The translations under genes and the position numbers were made by a program. A stretch of 9,258 nucleotides of DNA from an uncultured Parasutterella sp. (lineage in GTDB: Bacteria; Pseudomonadota; Gammaproteobacteria; Burkholderiales; Burkholderiaceae_F): assembly GCA_900766055.1 (NCBI GenBank), contig CAAFTZ010000181.1, positions 1 to 9,258 of the forward strand. Reading direction: 5' to 3'. Position 1 is the stretch's first letter. Every line of letters begins with the position of its first letter. The notes below the pieces were generated by a model. It had not been told where the DNA came from. It made no database searches and saw nothing but the letters and a program-made list of their open reading frames with translations. Below are positions 1-6,502 of the stretch, piece by piece.

Positions 1-124
1 AACCAATCTTTTTCTGAGCGGTTTTGCCTGTCAGACAGAAAATTCGTCAGCAGCAATGCGCCTCCGAAAGTATTAAGTAACAACGAGTAAGCAGTAACAC
101 TTATAATGACGACCTTAAGCGGCC
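1..124. other. Left-edge region without a certain gene
   Basis: No gene can be assigned firmly here. The minus strand is open from just right of this stretch to the left edge. A TTG codon at 56-54 lies 4 nt after a GGAGG (complement of 61-65) and would begin MLLTNFLSDRQNRSEKDW, running off the window. Residues just upstream in the same open frame (SLLLNTFGGALLL) are hydrophobic, so a membrane protein starting further right, for example at the TTG at 83-81, is also possible. The plus strand has a competing open frame from base 1 to a stop at 88-90, with a less protein-like composition. A small dyad, CTGTC-A-GACAG, lies at 28-38. The leftward reading is only a candidate. Confidence 0.3.
78..107 (+). 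promoter_or_regulatory. Possible sigma-70 promoter for the first DcuC-type gene
   Basis: A perfect TATAAT hexamer sits at 102-107, 53 bases before the ATG at 161. The best -35 candidate, TAACAA at 78-83, is poor and 18 bp away, so recognition would rest mostly on the -10 box or on an activator. A GGCC-TTGC-GGCC hairpin at 119-130, followed by T-rich sequence, would lie in the 5' leader of such a transcript. It could be a weak terminator or attenuator. Confidence 0.35.
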
Positions 125-160
125 TTGCGGCCTTCTTTATTTATCTCAAAAGGTATTTTT

Positions 161-1435
161 ATGACTCTAACCGCCTGGATTGCGATTGCCGTAATCCTGG
201 TCACGGTTTACTGCCTAATTAAGCGTTATGAAACACGCTTGGTGCTGTTTACCGCCGGCCTTTTCCTCTGCTGCATTGCCATGAAACCGATGGCAGCGCT
301 TGATCAATTTGCTAAAAGCATGGCAAACGCTTCGCTCATCATGGCGATCTGCTCGTCCATGGGTTTTGCCTATGTAGTAACGACCACAGGATGCGATAAA
401 AATTTAGTCAAATTCTTAGCCGCCCCCCTCAATAAACTGGGCATTCTTCTAATCCCCGCCACCACCATCATCACAAGCTTCATCAATGTTGCCATTCCGT
501 CTGCATCCGGGTGTGCCGCTGCCGTAGGTGCAACCTTCATCCCAGTGATGATCCGCGCAGGCATCCGTCCGGCCGCTGCCGGCGCCGCTGTCCTGATGGG
601 CACTTTCGGCTCCAACATTTCTCCTGGAACAAGCCATAACAGTGTTGTTGCCAAAATTGCCAATATGGACATGATGGACCTCATCAGCCTGCACACACCC
701 TACTCCATAGCAATGGTCTTAATCGGCGCCGTCGGCCTGACAATCATCTGTCTGATTCTCAGAGACAACAAACCGACTGCTAAAGAACTTGAAGACTACT
801 ACACCTCAGCAGACCACAGCGGCGGCATTGAACGCATCAATCCGCTCAAAGCCATTGCACCTTTGGTTCCTCTCGTCATTCTTCTGCTCGGTAACTCTTA
901 CGTTCCGGTCATTAAGATGGGCGTGGCCCAGGCCATGGTCATCGGTGCCATTTTCGCATTGATTGTTTCTTGGGTGAATCCTCAGCAGTTCACCAAGGAC
1001 TTCTTCAAAGGTATGGGCGAAGGCTACGGCTCCGTCATGGGTATCATCATCACAGCCGGTGTTTTTGCCGCAGGTTTAAAAGCCACCGGGTTAATCGATG
1101 CCTTCGTCGAAGTTTTAAAGAGCTCCAACGAGATCGCCCGCTGGGGCGGGTCTTTCGGTCCGTTCATCATGGCAGCCATTACCGGTTCCGGCGATGCAGC
1201 AACTTTTGCCTTCAATGAAGCAGTCACCCCGCAGGCCGCCTCTTTTGGTATGTCGATTCCAAACCTCGGCGCAATGGCCCTTATCTCAGGCCAGATGGGC
1301 CGTACGATGTCCCCCATTGCCGGTGTTGTCATTGTGCTTTCCGGTTTGGCTATGGTACCTCCGATCCAGTTGGTAAAACGCACAGCGATTCCTTTGATTG
1401 TCGGTGTCGTCGTTTTGGCCCTGACCATCGTCTAA
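161..1435 (+). CDS. DcuC-family C4-dicarboxylate (or related organic acid) carrier
   Basis: This is a polytopic inner-membrane protein of 424 residues, about 35 shorter than E. coli DcuC (461). Hydrophobic segments fill most of it, with one hydrophilic loop near residues 201-230. Family-type features are the GSGDA motif at 342-346 in a helix break, and the C-terminal GRTMSPIAGVV (380-390) followed by VKRTAIPL (405-412). The same two blocks recur in the second DcuC-type protein at 6503-7873. DcuC proteins exchange or export succinate, fumarate and malate in anaerobic metabolism, but the actual substrate cannot be read from sequence. I chose the ATG at 161 because AAAAGG lies 7 bases upstream. 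An in-frame TTG at 125 is open but would add 12 unconserved-looking residues. The gene stands alone, between a TATAAT-bearing region and a strong terminator. Confidence 0.85.
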   Translation: MTLTAWIAIAVILVTVYCLIKRYETRLVLFTAGLFLCCIAMKPMAALDQFAKSMANASLIMAICSSMGFAYVVTTTGCDKNLVKFLAAPLNKLGILLIPATTIITSFINVAIPSASGCAAAVGATFIPVMIRAGIRPAAAGAAVLMGTFGSNISPGTSHNSVVAKIANMDMMDLISLHTPYSIAMVLIGAVGLTIICLILRDNKPTAKELEDYYTSADHSGGIERINPLKAIAPLVPLVILLLGNSYVPVIKMGVAQAMVIGAIFALIVSWVNPQQFTKDFFKGMGEGYGSVMGIIITAGVFAAGLKATGLIDAFVEVLKSSNEIARWGGSFGPFIMAAITGSGDAATFAFNEAVTPQAASFGMSIPNLGAMALISGQMGRTMSPIAGVVIVLSGLAMVPPIQLVKRTAIPLIVGVVVLALTIV

Positions 1436-1454
1436 GGACTTCTTTGATCTCTCG

Positions 1455-1484
1455 AAGCACCTCGCAAATCGCGAGGTGTTTCTG
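1455..1484 (+). terminator. Intrinsic terminator after the first DcuC-type gene
   Basis: The arms CACCTCGC (1458-1465) and GCGAGGTG (1471-1478) form a perfect 8-bp stem with a 5-base loop. A G-U pair and two A-U pairs (1455-1457 with 1479-1481) extend it, and TTTCTGT follows. It starts 20 bases after the stop codon, so the transcript of the gene at 161-1435 probably ends here and the next gene needs its own promoter. Confidence 0.85.
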
Positions 1485-1573
1485 TATATACATTCTCGAC
1501 TTATTTATCAACTTTCGTTTGAGCTATGTGAGAAAGACCACCAATCAATCGAATTCACTCATGAATTGCTCAC

Positions 1574-1611
1574 ATTTTTACCTTCAAGTAAAAAGAAATA
1601 TTTTTACCTTC
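1574..1611 (+). repeat. Tandem 12-bp direct repeat upstream of the MFS gene
   Basis: ATTTTTACCTTC occurs exactly at 1574-1585 and again at 1600-1611. The starts are 26 bp apart, about two and a half helical turns. Similarity continues for three more bases (AAG against GAG). The second copy runs into the perfect 10-bp palindrome TCGAGCTCGA at 1610-1619. The pair ends about 80 bases before the MFS start, a reasonable place for a regulator to bind. A regulatory role is inferred from position only. Confidence 0.45.
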
Positions 1612-1643
1612 GAGCTCGAGTTGAAAGAGAAAAAGGCAAGTAG

Positions 1644-1657
1644 AGAGCTAAAGCTCT
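1644..1657. promoter_or_regulatory. Dyad in the leader of the MFS gene
   Basis: AGAGCT-AA-AGCTCT is a perfect inverted repeat with 6-base arms, ending 34 bases before the ATG at 1692. It could be an operator. The two-base centre is too tight for a full RNA hairpin. No convincing sigma-70 promoter could be placed between the upstream terminator and this gene. Confidence 0.3.
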
Positions 1658-1691
1658 TAAACTTTCAGTCTGACTTTCATTGAAAATTTAC

Positions 1692-2876
1692 ATGTATTCT
1701 GTTTACCTAATTATTGTCTTAGGAATGCTCTCGGCCTTCGGTCCGTTTGTCATAGATATGTACCTTCCGGCAATGCCGGAAATGACAAAAGTATTCTCTG
1801 CTTCGGTTTCTTCGGTCCAATTAGGTCTGACCTTCTGCATGGTCGGACTCGCTTTCGGTCAAGTTATATTCGGCCCCTTAAGCGATAAATACGGCCGCAA
1901 ACCGGTCTTATATTTTTCCCTTCTCCTTTACATCGTCAGCACCCTTTTTTGCTGCTTATCCCAAAACATCGATACTTTCAACATCGCGCGTCTTCTTCAA
2001 GGTTTAGGGGGCGCCGGCGCTATTGTTTACTCGCGCTCTGCCCCAACGGATTTATATTCAGGTAAAGAACTTGCCAAGATCATTGCCATTGTCGGTGCAG
2101 TAAACGGAATCGCACCGGTAGCTGCTCCTGTGATAGGAGGATCCGTAGCAAATCTTATTGGATGGCGTGGTATTTTTTACATACTTTTAGGAATCGGTGT
2201 TGTCATTACAGCAATGGTGATTCCGCTTAAAGAAACGCTTCCCAAAGATGCTCGTGAACAAGGCTCTTTCCTTCGTTCGTTTGAAGGTTTTATTTTGGTG
2301 TGCAAAGTCCCGAATTTTGCCGCTTTCACAACTGTGTTCGGATTAAGTATGGGAGCCCTTTTCGCCTATATCTCCTCTACGCCTTTTATTTTGCAGAACG
2401 AATTCGGACTATCCCAGTTCCATTTTTCGCTTCTCTTCGCCCTCAATGCCATTGCCATCGGTGCCGGCGCTTTGCTTGCCGTCCGTTTTTCCACAACGGC
2501 TAAAGCCACGTACTTCGGAACGGCGGGAAGTTTGATTGCCGCAGTTTTAGGTTTAGTCTTCGGATTAACGAGCAAAGATCTTTACACCTATGAAGGCTCC
2601 GTTCTTCTAATGGTTTTTTGCCTAGGCTTTATATTTACCGGCGCTACAGCCACTGCCATGAATTTGGGACGCAAATATGCCGGAGCGGCTTCGGCCATCA
2701 TCGGAAGTATCGGTTTTTTGCTCGGAGGGATTGTTTCTCCGATCGTGAGTTTAGGAAATATTCAAGTGACGTCTTTTGCCGTGTGCGTGGTCGCGCTCGG
2801 CTTAGGAGTGCTTTTGCTGCAGTTTTTCACCACTGAAACCCACGGCACTCCGACTAATCGCACTCATCAGTCCTGA
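1692..2876 (+). CDS. Bcr/CflA-type MFS drug or metabolite exporter
   Basis: This is a major facilitator protein of 394 residues, the usual size for the Bcr/CflA branch of drug:H+ antiporters. The N-terminus carries the branch signature: a first helix leading into FGPFVIDMYLPAMPEM (16-31). MFS motif A, GPLSDKYGRKP, lies at 61-71 between helices 2 and 3. RLLQGLGGAGA (100-110) and NGIAPVAAPVIGG (138-150) follow in helices 4 and 5. The first half is well conserved, and twelve helices are likely. Such proteins expel drugs such as bicyclomycin or chloramphenicol, or cysteine and other metabolites; the substrate here is unknown. The ATG at 1692 fits the family's short N-terminus. An in-frame TTG at 1680 is an alternative, and neither has a good Shine-Dalgarno, so translation may be weak or conditional. 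The 3' end overlaps the opposing gene at 2854-3210 by 23 bp. Confidence 0.85.
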   Translation: MYSVYLIIVLGMLSAFGPFVIDMYLPAMPEMTKVFSASVSSVQLGLTFCMVGLAFGQVIFGPLSDKYGRKPVLYFSLLLYIVSTLFCCLSQNIDTFNIARLLQGLGGAGAIVYSRSAPTDLYSGKELAKIIAIVGAVNGIAPVAAPVIGGSVANLIGWRGIFYILLGIGVVITAMVIPLKETLPKDAREQGSFLRSFEGFILVCKVPNFAAFTTVFGLSMGALFAYISSTPFILQNEFGLSQFHFSLLFALNAIAIGAGALLAVRFSTTAKATYFGTAGSLIAAVLGLVFGLTSKDLYTYEGSVLLMVFCLGFIFTGATATAMNLGRKYAGAASAIIGSIGFLLGGIVSPIVSLGNIQVTSFAVCVVALGLGVLLLQFFTTETHGTPTNRTHQS

Positions 2877-3210
2877 TGGAACAAATGCTCTCGGCCGCTA
2901 GGCGTCTCTGTTGACGCTCTCCGGCAAGCCTCTTCTGTGAAAGGGGGTTGACGGTTGTCTGCGTTACCCAAGACACGCCGTCGGCCTCTCGAACTCTTGT
3001 GATCTTCAGGCAAACCGGAGTCTTACCAGCAGTTAAACCAGCGGAGTGCTTTTCAAAGTCAGGATGGAAGGGCTCTATCACCACGGACGTCACTGAAATA
3101 CTGTCCGGCTCCGGAATAATGCCTGCAATGAGATCTCCGTCCGAAGAGGCATAACACAAACCGAATTGACCAGCTAAGACAGAAGCTGCTAACAACGCTT
3201 TGATTTCCAT
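2854..3210 (-). CDS. Small secreted protein of unknown function
   Basis: I do not recognise this 118-residue protein. It begins MEIKALLAASVLAGQFGLCYA, a clear Sec signal peptide: one lysine, a hydrophobic core at 5-18, and a plausible signal peptidase I site after Ala21 (C-Y-A|S-S). Cys19 has no proper lipobox, so a lipoprotein is unlikely. The mature part of about 97 residues would be periplasmic. It has a beta-rich-looking middle (35-90), a basic helical stretch KRLAGERQQRRLAAE (93-107), and three cysteines (67, 110, 117) that could form a disulfide. A purine-rich GGAAGGAA (complement of 3221-3228) lies about 10 bases before the ATG at 3210, rather far. The gene is divergent from the serine dehydratase gene across a 130-bp gap and convergent with the MFS gene, overlapping its 3' end by 23 bp. 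The signal peptide is the main reason to believe it is real. Confidence 0.65.
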   Translation of the reverse strand: MEIKALLAASVLAGQFGLCYASSDGDLIAGIIPEPDSISVTSVVIEPFHPDFEKHSAGLTAGKTPVCLKITRVREADGVSWVTQTTVNPLSQKRLAGERQQRRLAAESICSIRTDECD

Positions 3211-3264
3211 GAAAAATCATTTCCTTCCGAGAGCTAAAAACTTTAGAATGCGTGCACCAAAAGA

Positions 3265-3303
3265 ATAACCGATTTGAGGCAGTTTTATATTCCGCTCGGT
3301 TAT
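3265..3303. promoter_or_regulatory. Inverted repeat in the divergent gap before the serine dehydratase gene
   Basis: ATAACCGA (3265-3272) and its exact complement TCGGTTAT (3296-3303) flank a 23-base AT-rich spacer. The pair lies midway between the two divergent starts (3210 on the minus strand, 3341 on the plus strand), so a regulator bound here could act on either gene. A second small dyad, CTAAA-AAC-TTTAG, is at 3234-3246. No clear -35/-10 pair was found in either direction. Confidence 0.35.
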
Positions 3304-3340
3304 CCATCGTGCAATATTTAGAAATACTCTCGAAGACTAT

Positions 3341-4741
3341 ATGAACATTTCTGTTTTTGACATGTACCGTATCGGTATCGGTCCCTCATCTTCCCATACC
3401 GTGGGACCGATGCGTGCAGGACGCAACTTTATTTCCCTCCTGAGAAATAAGCATCTCTTCCCCGAAGTTGAAAGAATCAAGGTAAGACTAATGGGGTCGC
3501 TGGCTGCAACAGGTATCGGACACGCCACTGACAGTGCAGTACTGCTTGGCTTAATGGGTAAAAGTCCTTCCGTAATCGACGTTGACTCAATTCCCGACTG
3601 GATCAAAGACATCAAAGACAAAAATCGTTTGCTTCTCGACAGCTGCAAGCCGATTTCTTTCACCTACAGCAAAGACCTCACTTTTGAACCTTCTGTCCTG
3701 GATCCCTACCATACCAACACGCTGATCATTTCGGCCTTTGATGCCAAAGGCAGCGAGCTCCTTTCTCGAAAATATTATTCTGTCGGAGGCGGCTTTATCG
3801 AAACGGAAGAAGAAGCCAAGCTCAAACAGGAGCCCCGCGCCCTCCCTGCGACGGAAGAAGATAAAAAAGCACTGCCCTATCCTTTCTCCACGGCTAATGA
3901 ACTCATGGAACAATGCCGCAAAAACGGACTGAGCATGGAAGCCGTGATTCGGGCCAATGAAGAAGTCATCCGCAGCCATGAAGTGATCGACGATACCTTA
4001 GATCATATTTGGTCTGTAATGAGCATGTGTATCGACCGCGGGTTGAACGCTAAAGGATGTTTGCCCGGCCCTCTGAAGGTAAAACGCCGTGCCAACGAAC
4101 TCTACGAAAAGCTCCTCAACAGCCCGTTGAAAGTCGCTGACGATCCCCTTCAAGTGATTGACTGGATCAATGCTTACGCTTTTGCCGTGAGTGAAGAAAA
4201 TGCAGCGGGCGGCCGAGTTGTTACTGCTCCAACGAACGGAGCAGCCGGCGTCATTCCCGCCGTCATTAACTATTATCGCCAGTTCATCCCGCAGGCAACT
4301 AAAGAAGGTATTCGCACGTTCCTTTTAGTCGCCGGCGCCATCGGTGCGCTATACAAAAAGAACGCATCTATTTCCGGAGCAGAAGTCGGCTGTCAGGGCG
4401 AAGTCGGCGTGGCTTGTTCTATGGCAGCGGCCGGATTAGCCTCAGCTCTTGGAGCAACCAATGAACAAATTGAAAACGCCGCCGAAATCGGCATGGAACA
4501 CCATTTGGGCCTAACCTGTGATCCCGTCAGAGGACAGGTACAAATTCCTTGCATCGAACGCAACGGTATTGCCGCTGTCAAAGCGGTCAACTCCGTCCGT
4601 TTGGCCATGATGGGAGACGGCTCCCATTATGTCAGTCTGGATCAGGTAATCGAAACCATGATGCAGACCGGCAAGGACATGGCAAATAAATATAAAGAAA
4701 CCAGTCTCGGCGGCTTAGCCGTCTGCGTCGTCGAGTGCTAA
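3341..4741 (+). CDS. sdaA: L-serine ammonia-lyase (iron-sulfur L-serine dehydratase)
   Basis: This 466-residue cytoplasmic enzyme converts L-serine to pyruvate and ammonia using an oxygen-sensitive [4Fe-4S] cluster. The N-terminal beta domain opens with FDMYRIGIGPSSSHTVGPM (6-24), the signature of the family. The catalytic alpha domain has APTNGAAGVIPA (296-307), SGAEVGCQGEVG (345-356), TCDPVRGQVQIPCIERN (392-408) and a C-terminal Cys466. From memory of the Legionella pneumophila enzyme, its cluster cysteines are 343, 385 and 396, with C-terminal Cys458 entering the active site. Here they are 351, 393, 404 and 466, all shifted by eight, so this is a single-chain type 2 enzyme with the same self-capping tail. 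The ATG at 3341 starts right at the conserved N-terminus and has only a weak GAAG upstream. The YihY-type gene follows 10 bp after the stop. In an amino-acid-using anaerobe the enzyme would supply pyruvate. Confidence 0.96.
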   Translation: MNISVFDMYRIGIGPSSSHTVGPMRAGRNFISLLRNKHLFPEVERIKVRLMGSLAATGIGHATDSAVLLGLMGKSPSVIDVDSIPDWIKDIKDKNRLLLDSCKPISFTYSKDLTFEPSVLDPYHTNTLIISAFDAKGSELLSRKYYSVGGGFIETEEEAKLKQEPRALPATEEDKKALPYPFSTANELMEQCRKNGLSMEAVIRANEEVIRSHEVIDDTLDHIWSVMSMCIDRGLNAKGCLPGPLKVKRRANELYEKLLNSPLKVADDPLQVIDWINAYAFAVSEENAAGGRVVTAPTNGAAGVIPAVINYYRQFIPQATKEGIRTFLLVAGAIGALYKKNASISGAEVGCQGEVGVACSMAAAGLASALGATNEQIENAAEIGMEHHLGLTCDPVRGQVQIPCIERNGIAAVKAVNSVRLAMMGDGSHYVSLDQVIETMMQTGKDMANKYKETSLGGLAVCVVEC

Positions 4742-4751
4742 AGGAAAAAGT

Positions 4752-5978
4752 ATGAGTCGTAGAGTCCCGGCGTTTGTCACCAAACATGCCAATCTAGAAA
4801 GAATGTGGAATTTCGGTATGTTCGTGATGGAACGTATCGACAAAGCCTCTTTGAAACAGGTCGCATCTTCGCTGACGCTAACGACTCTTCTTTCCATTGT
4901 TCCTGCTTTAGCTGTCATCATGGCGGCTTTTTCTGCCTTTCCGCTGTTCGCTCCTTATCGCGAAGCCTTTGAGCAGTTTATTTTTTCAACCCTGCTGCCT
5001 GAACAATACAGTGATCAGATCTTAGGCTACATCAAGCAGTTTGCCACTCAAGCTGCCGGTTTAACTGCCTTCGGTTTAATCGGTTTGATGGTATCCGCAC
5101 TGCTTTGTATTGCAACTATCGATTCAGCTTTAAACTCGACTTATGAAGTTCTCAAACTTAGAAGTTTATGGCAGAGAGTGCTGATGTACTGGGCTCTCCT
5201 CACGCTTGGGCCCGTTGCTATCGGCATCAGCCTTGCAGCCTCTTCCTACCTAACCGGAATGGCGATGTCAGGACACTTATCTGTCTACGCCCAGTGGCTC
5301 ATTCCGATCGGCCAATTAATTTTTCAATCTGTTATCCTTGCTGCACTATATAAATACGTTCCAAACTGCCGGGTTCTTTGGAGAGACGCACTCGTCGGGG
5401 GGATTCTGATTGCCTTAGTTTTTACGGTCTTCCGATGGGGCTTCGGCATCTATGTCATGCGCGGTTCCTACACGACGATATACGGTGCCTTTGCCGCAAT
5501 TCCGGTTATGCTGACATGGATGTACATAAACTGGATGTTTGTTCTGGCCGGTGCGGCTATTACAGCGACGCTGCCGATGCTGCGCGCCAAACGCTATAAG
5601 GATTTCGATAAGAGTGGAGACGAGCTGCTCTCAGCGGTTGCCCTCCTTCGAATCCTTATGTTAGCTAAGGAGTCCGGCAATCCTCAAATGACCAATATCG
5701 AACTTGCCGATAAGATTGGAAGTTATCCGGAGGCTGTCGATGCGCTGCTCTCCAGACTGATTCAGACCAATTATGTCGTTAAAATCGGTTCAGATGCGAC
5801 CAGCAGCTGGGCGCTTCTTGCAGACGCACACAGCAAGACGCTTGAAGAATGTTTTGAGGAATTCTCAATGGACATGAGCAACTCGCTGCTTCAGGGAGAT
5901 ACAGCTGAGAGACGCTGGGTTAAAGAAGGTCTGAACGATCAGTGGCTTCAAACTCCGATGAGAGAAGTTTTGAATTAA
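4752..5978 (+). CDS. YihY/BrkB-family inner-membrane protein with C-terminal extension
   Basis: This 408-residue protein belongs to the YihY/BrkB (UPF0761) family, often annotated as a putative ribonuclease BN, although that enzyme activity belongs to another gene. About six membrane segments are visible near residues 41-62, 103-123, 143-168, 182-202, 212-235 and 247-275. The family block YTTIYGAFAAIPVMLTWMYI lies at 240-259. E. coli YihY (about 290 residues) ends soon after the last helix. Here about 130 residues follow, with a region near 291-360 whose ELADKIGSYPEAVDALLSRL (317-336) looks like a winged-helix fold, then an acidic tail. Such long forms are common in betaproteobacteria. AAGGA overlaps the upstream stop codon 6 bases before the ATG, so the gene is probably cotranscribed and translationally coupled with the serine dehydratase gene. 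The molecular role of the family is not settled. Confidence 0.88.
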   Translation: MSRRVPAFVTKHANLERMWNFGMFVMERIDKASLKQVASSLTLTTLLSIVPALAVIMAAFSAFPLFAPYREAFEQFIFSTLLPEQYSDQILGYIKQFATQAAGLTAFGLIGLMVSALLCIATIDSALNSTYEVLKLRSLWQRVLMYWALLTLGPVAIGISLAASSYLTGMAMSGHLSVYAQWLIPIGQLIFQSVILAALYKYVPNCRVLWRDALVGGILIALVFTVFRWGFGIYVMRGSYTTIYGAFAAIPVMLTWMYINWMFVLAGAAITATLPMLRAKRYKDFDKSGDELLSAVALLRILMLAKESGNPQMTNIELADKIGSYPEAVDALLSRLIQTNYVVKIGSDATSSWALLADAHSKTLEECFEEFSMDMSNSLLQGDTAERRWVKEGLNDQWLQTPMREVLN

Positions 5979-6445
5979 TCAAGCGTTTTAGTTATATCGA
6001 CCCAGCCTGTGCAGCAGGAAGATTTTTCCAATTCAGGAATCGTCAGTTCAATGCCGGTATCGGAAGTCCCGCATGCCGGAAGTACGGAATCCATACTTTT
6101 AAGAGATTCGTCCAAATAGACCTTCACACCTTCATTGATTCCGAAAGGACATACGCCTCCGGGCGCATGTCCGATGATTTGTTCACATTCCTCAGGCTTG
6201 ATCATTTTAGCTTTGGCTGCAAAAGTATGTTTGAACTTCGCGTTATCGATTCGCGCGTCACCGACTGCTAACACTAGAATCGGTCCGCTTGGAAGCATGA
6301 ACGACAAAGTCTTAGCAATCTTCTTTTCTTCACAGTCAAATGCTTTGGCTGCAAGCGCCACAGTTGCTGTTGATTCCTTTGCAATTCGAATTCGATCCGA
6401 GAGGCCGAATTTCTCCAAATGCTTTTTCGCTTTTTCTAATGACAA
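5975..6445 (-). CDS. YbaK/EbsC-family aminoacyl-tRNA editing protein
   Basis: This is a free-standing editing domain related to YbaK, ProX and the INS domain of prolyl-tRNA synthetase. Such proteins hydrolyse mischarged tRNAs, for example Cys-tRNA(Pro) or Ala-tRNA(Pro). Counting from the TTG at 6454 (159 residues), the family lysine is K48 in AKTLSF, the glycine-rich loop GHAPGGVCPFG is at 95-105 and the C-terminal ACGTSDTGIEL at 127-137. I prefer the TTG at 6445 (156 residues). It gives the family-like start MSLEKAKKHLEKFG and lies 10 bases after an AAGG, whereas that AAGG is only one base from the TTG at 6454. No ATG is available. The gene lies 57 bp after the second DcuC-type gene on the same strand, so it may be cotranscribed. 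Its stop overlaps the YihY gene by 4 bp, tail to tail. The exact tRNA specificity cannot be told. Confidence 0.85.
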   Translation of the reverse strand: MSLEKAKKHLEKFGLSDRIRIAKESTATVALAAKAFDCEEKKIAKTLSFMLPSGPILVLAVGDARIDNAKFKHTFAAKAKMIKPEECEQIIGHAPGGVCPFGINEGVKVYLDESLKSMDSVLPACGTSDTGIELTIPELEKSSCCTGWVDITKTLD

Positions 6446-6502
6446 TTTCTGCAAACCTTACTTAAGTCAGTGCAGACAGTTTCTTATACGCACCGTTTTT
6501 TA

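Noticed and set aside
28..38. CTGTC-A-GACAG dyad as a terminator
   Set aside because: A one-base loop cannot form an RNA hairpin, and there is no T tract at a suitable distance on either strand.
1..90. Plus-strand frame open from the edge to a stop at 88-90
   Set aside because: Its residues show no recognisable pattern, and the minus-strand frame over the same bases looks more like protein. It cannot be excluded as a gene end.
125..160. In-frame TTG extension of the first DcuC-type protein by 12 residues
   Set aside because: It starts within a GC hairpin without a ribosome site, while the ATG at 161 has AAAAGG at good spacing.
1444..1683. 79-codon plus-strand open frame between the first terminator and the MFS gene
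   Set aside because: It starts with a non-ATG codon inside the terminator hairpin, has no ribosome site and low-complexity composition, and covers the regulatory repeats.
3059..3307. 82-codon minus-strand frame overlapping the secreted-protein gene
   Set aside because: It has no signal peptide or family features and overlaps the better frame at 2854-3210 out of phase.
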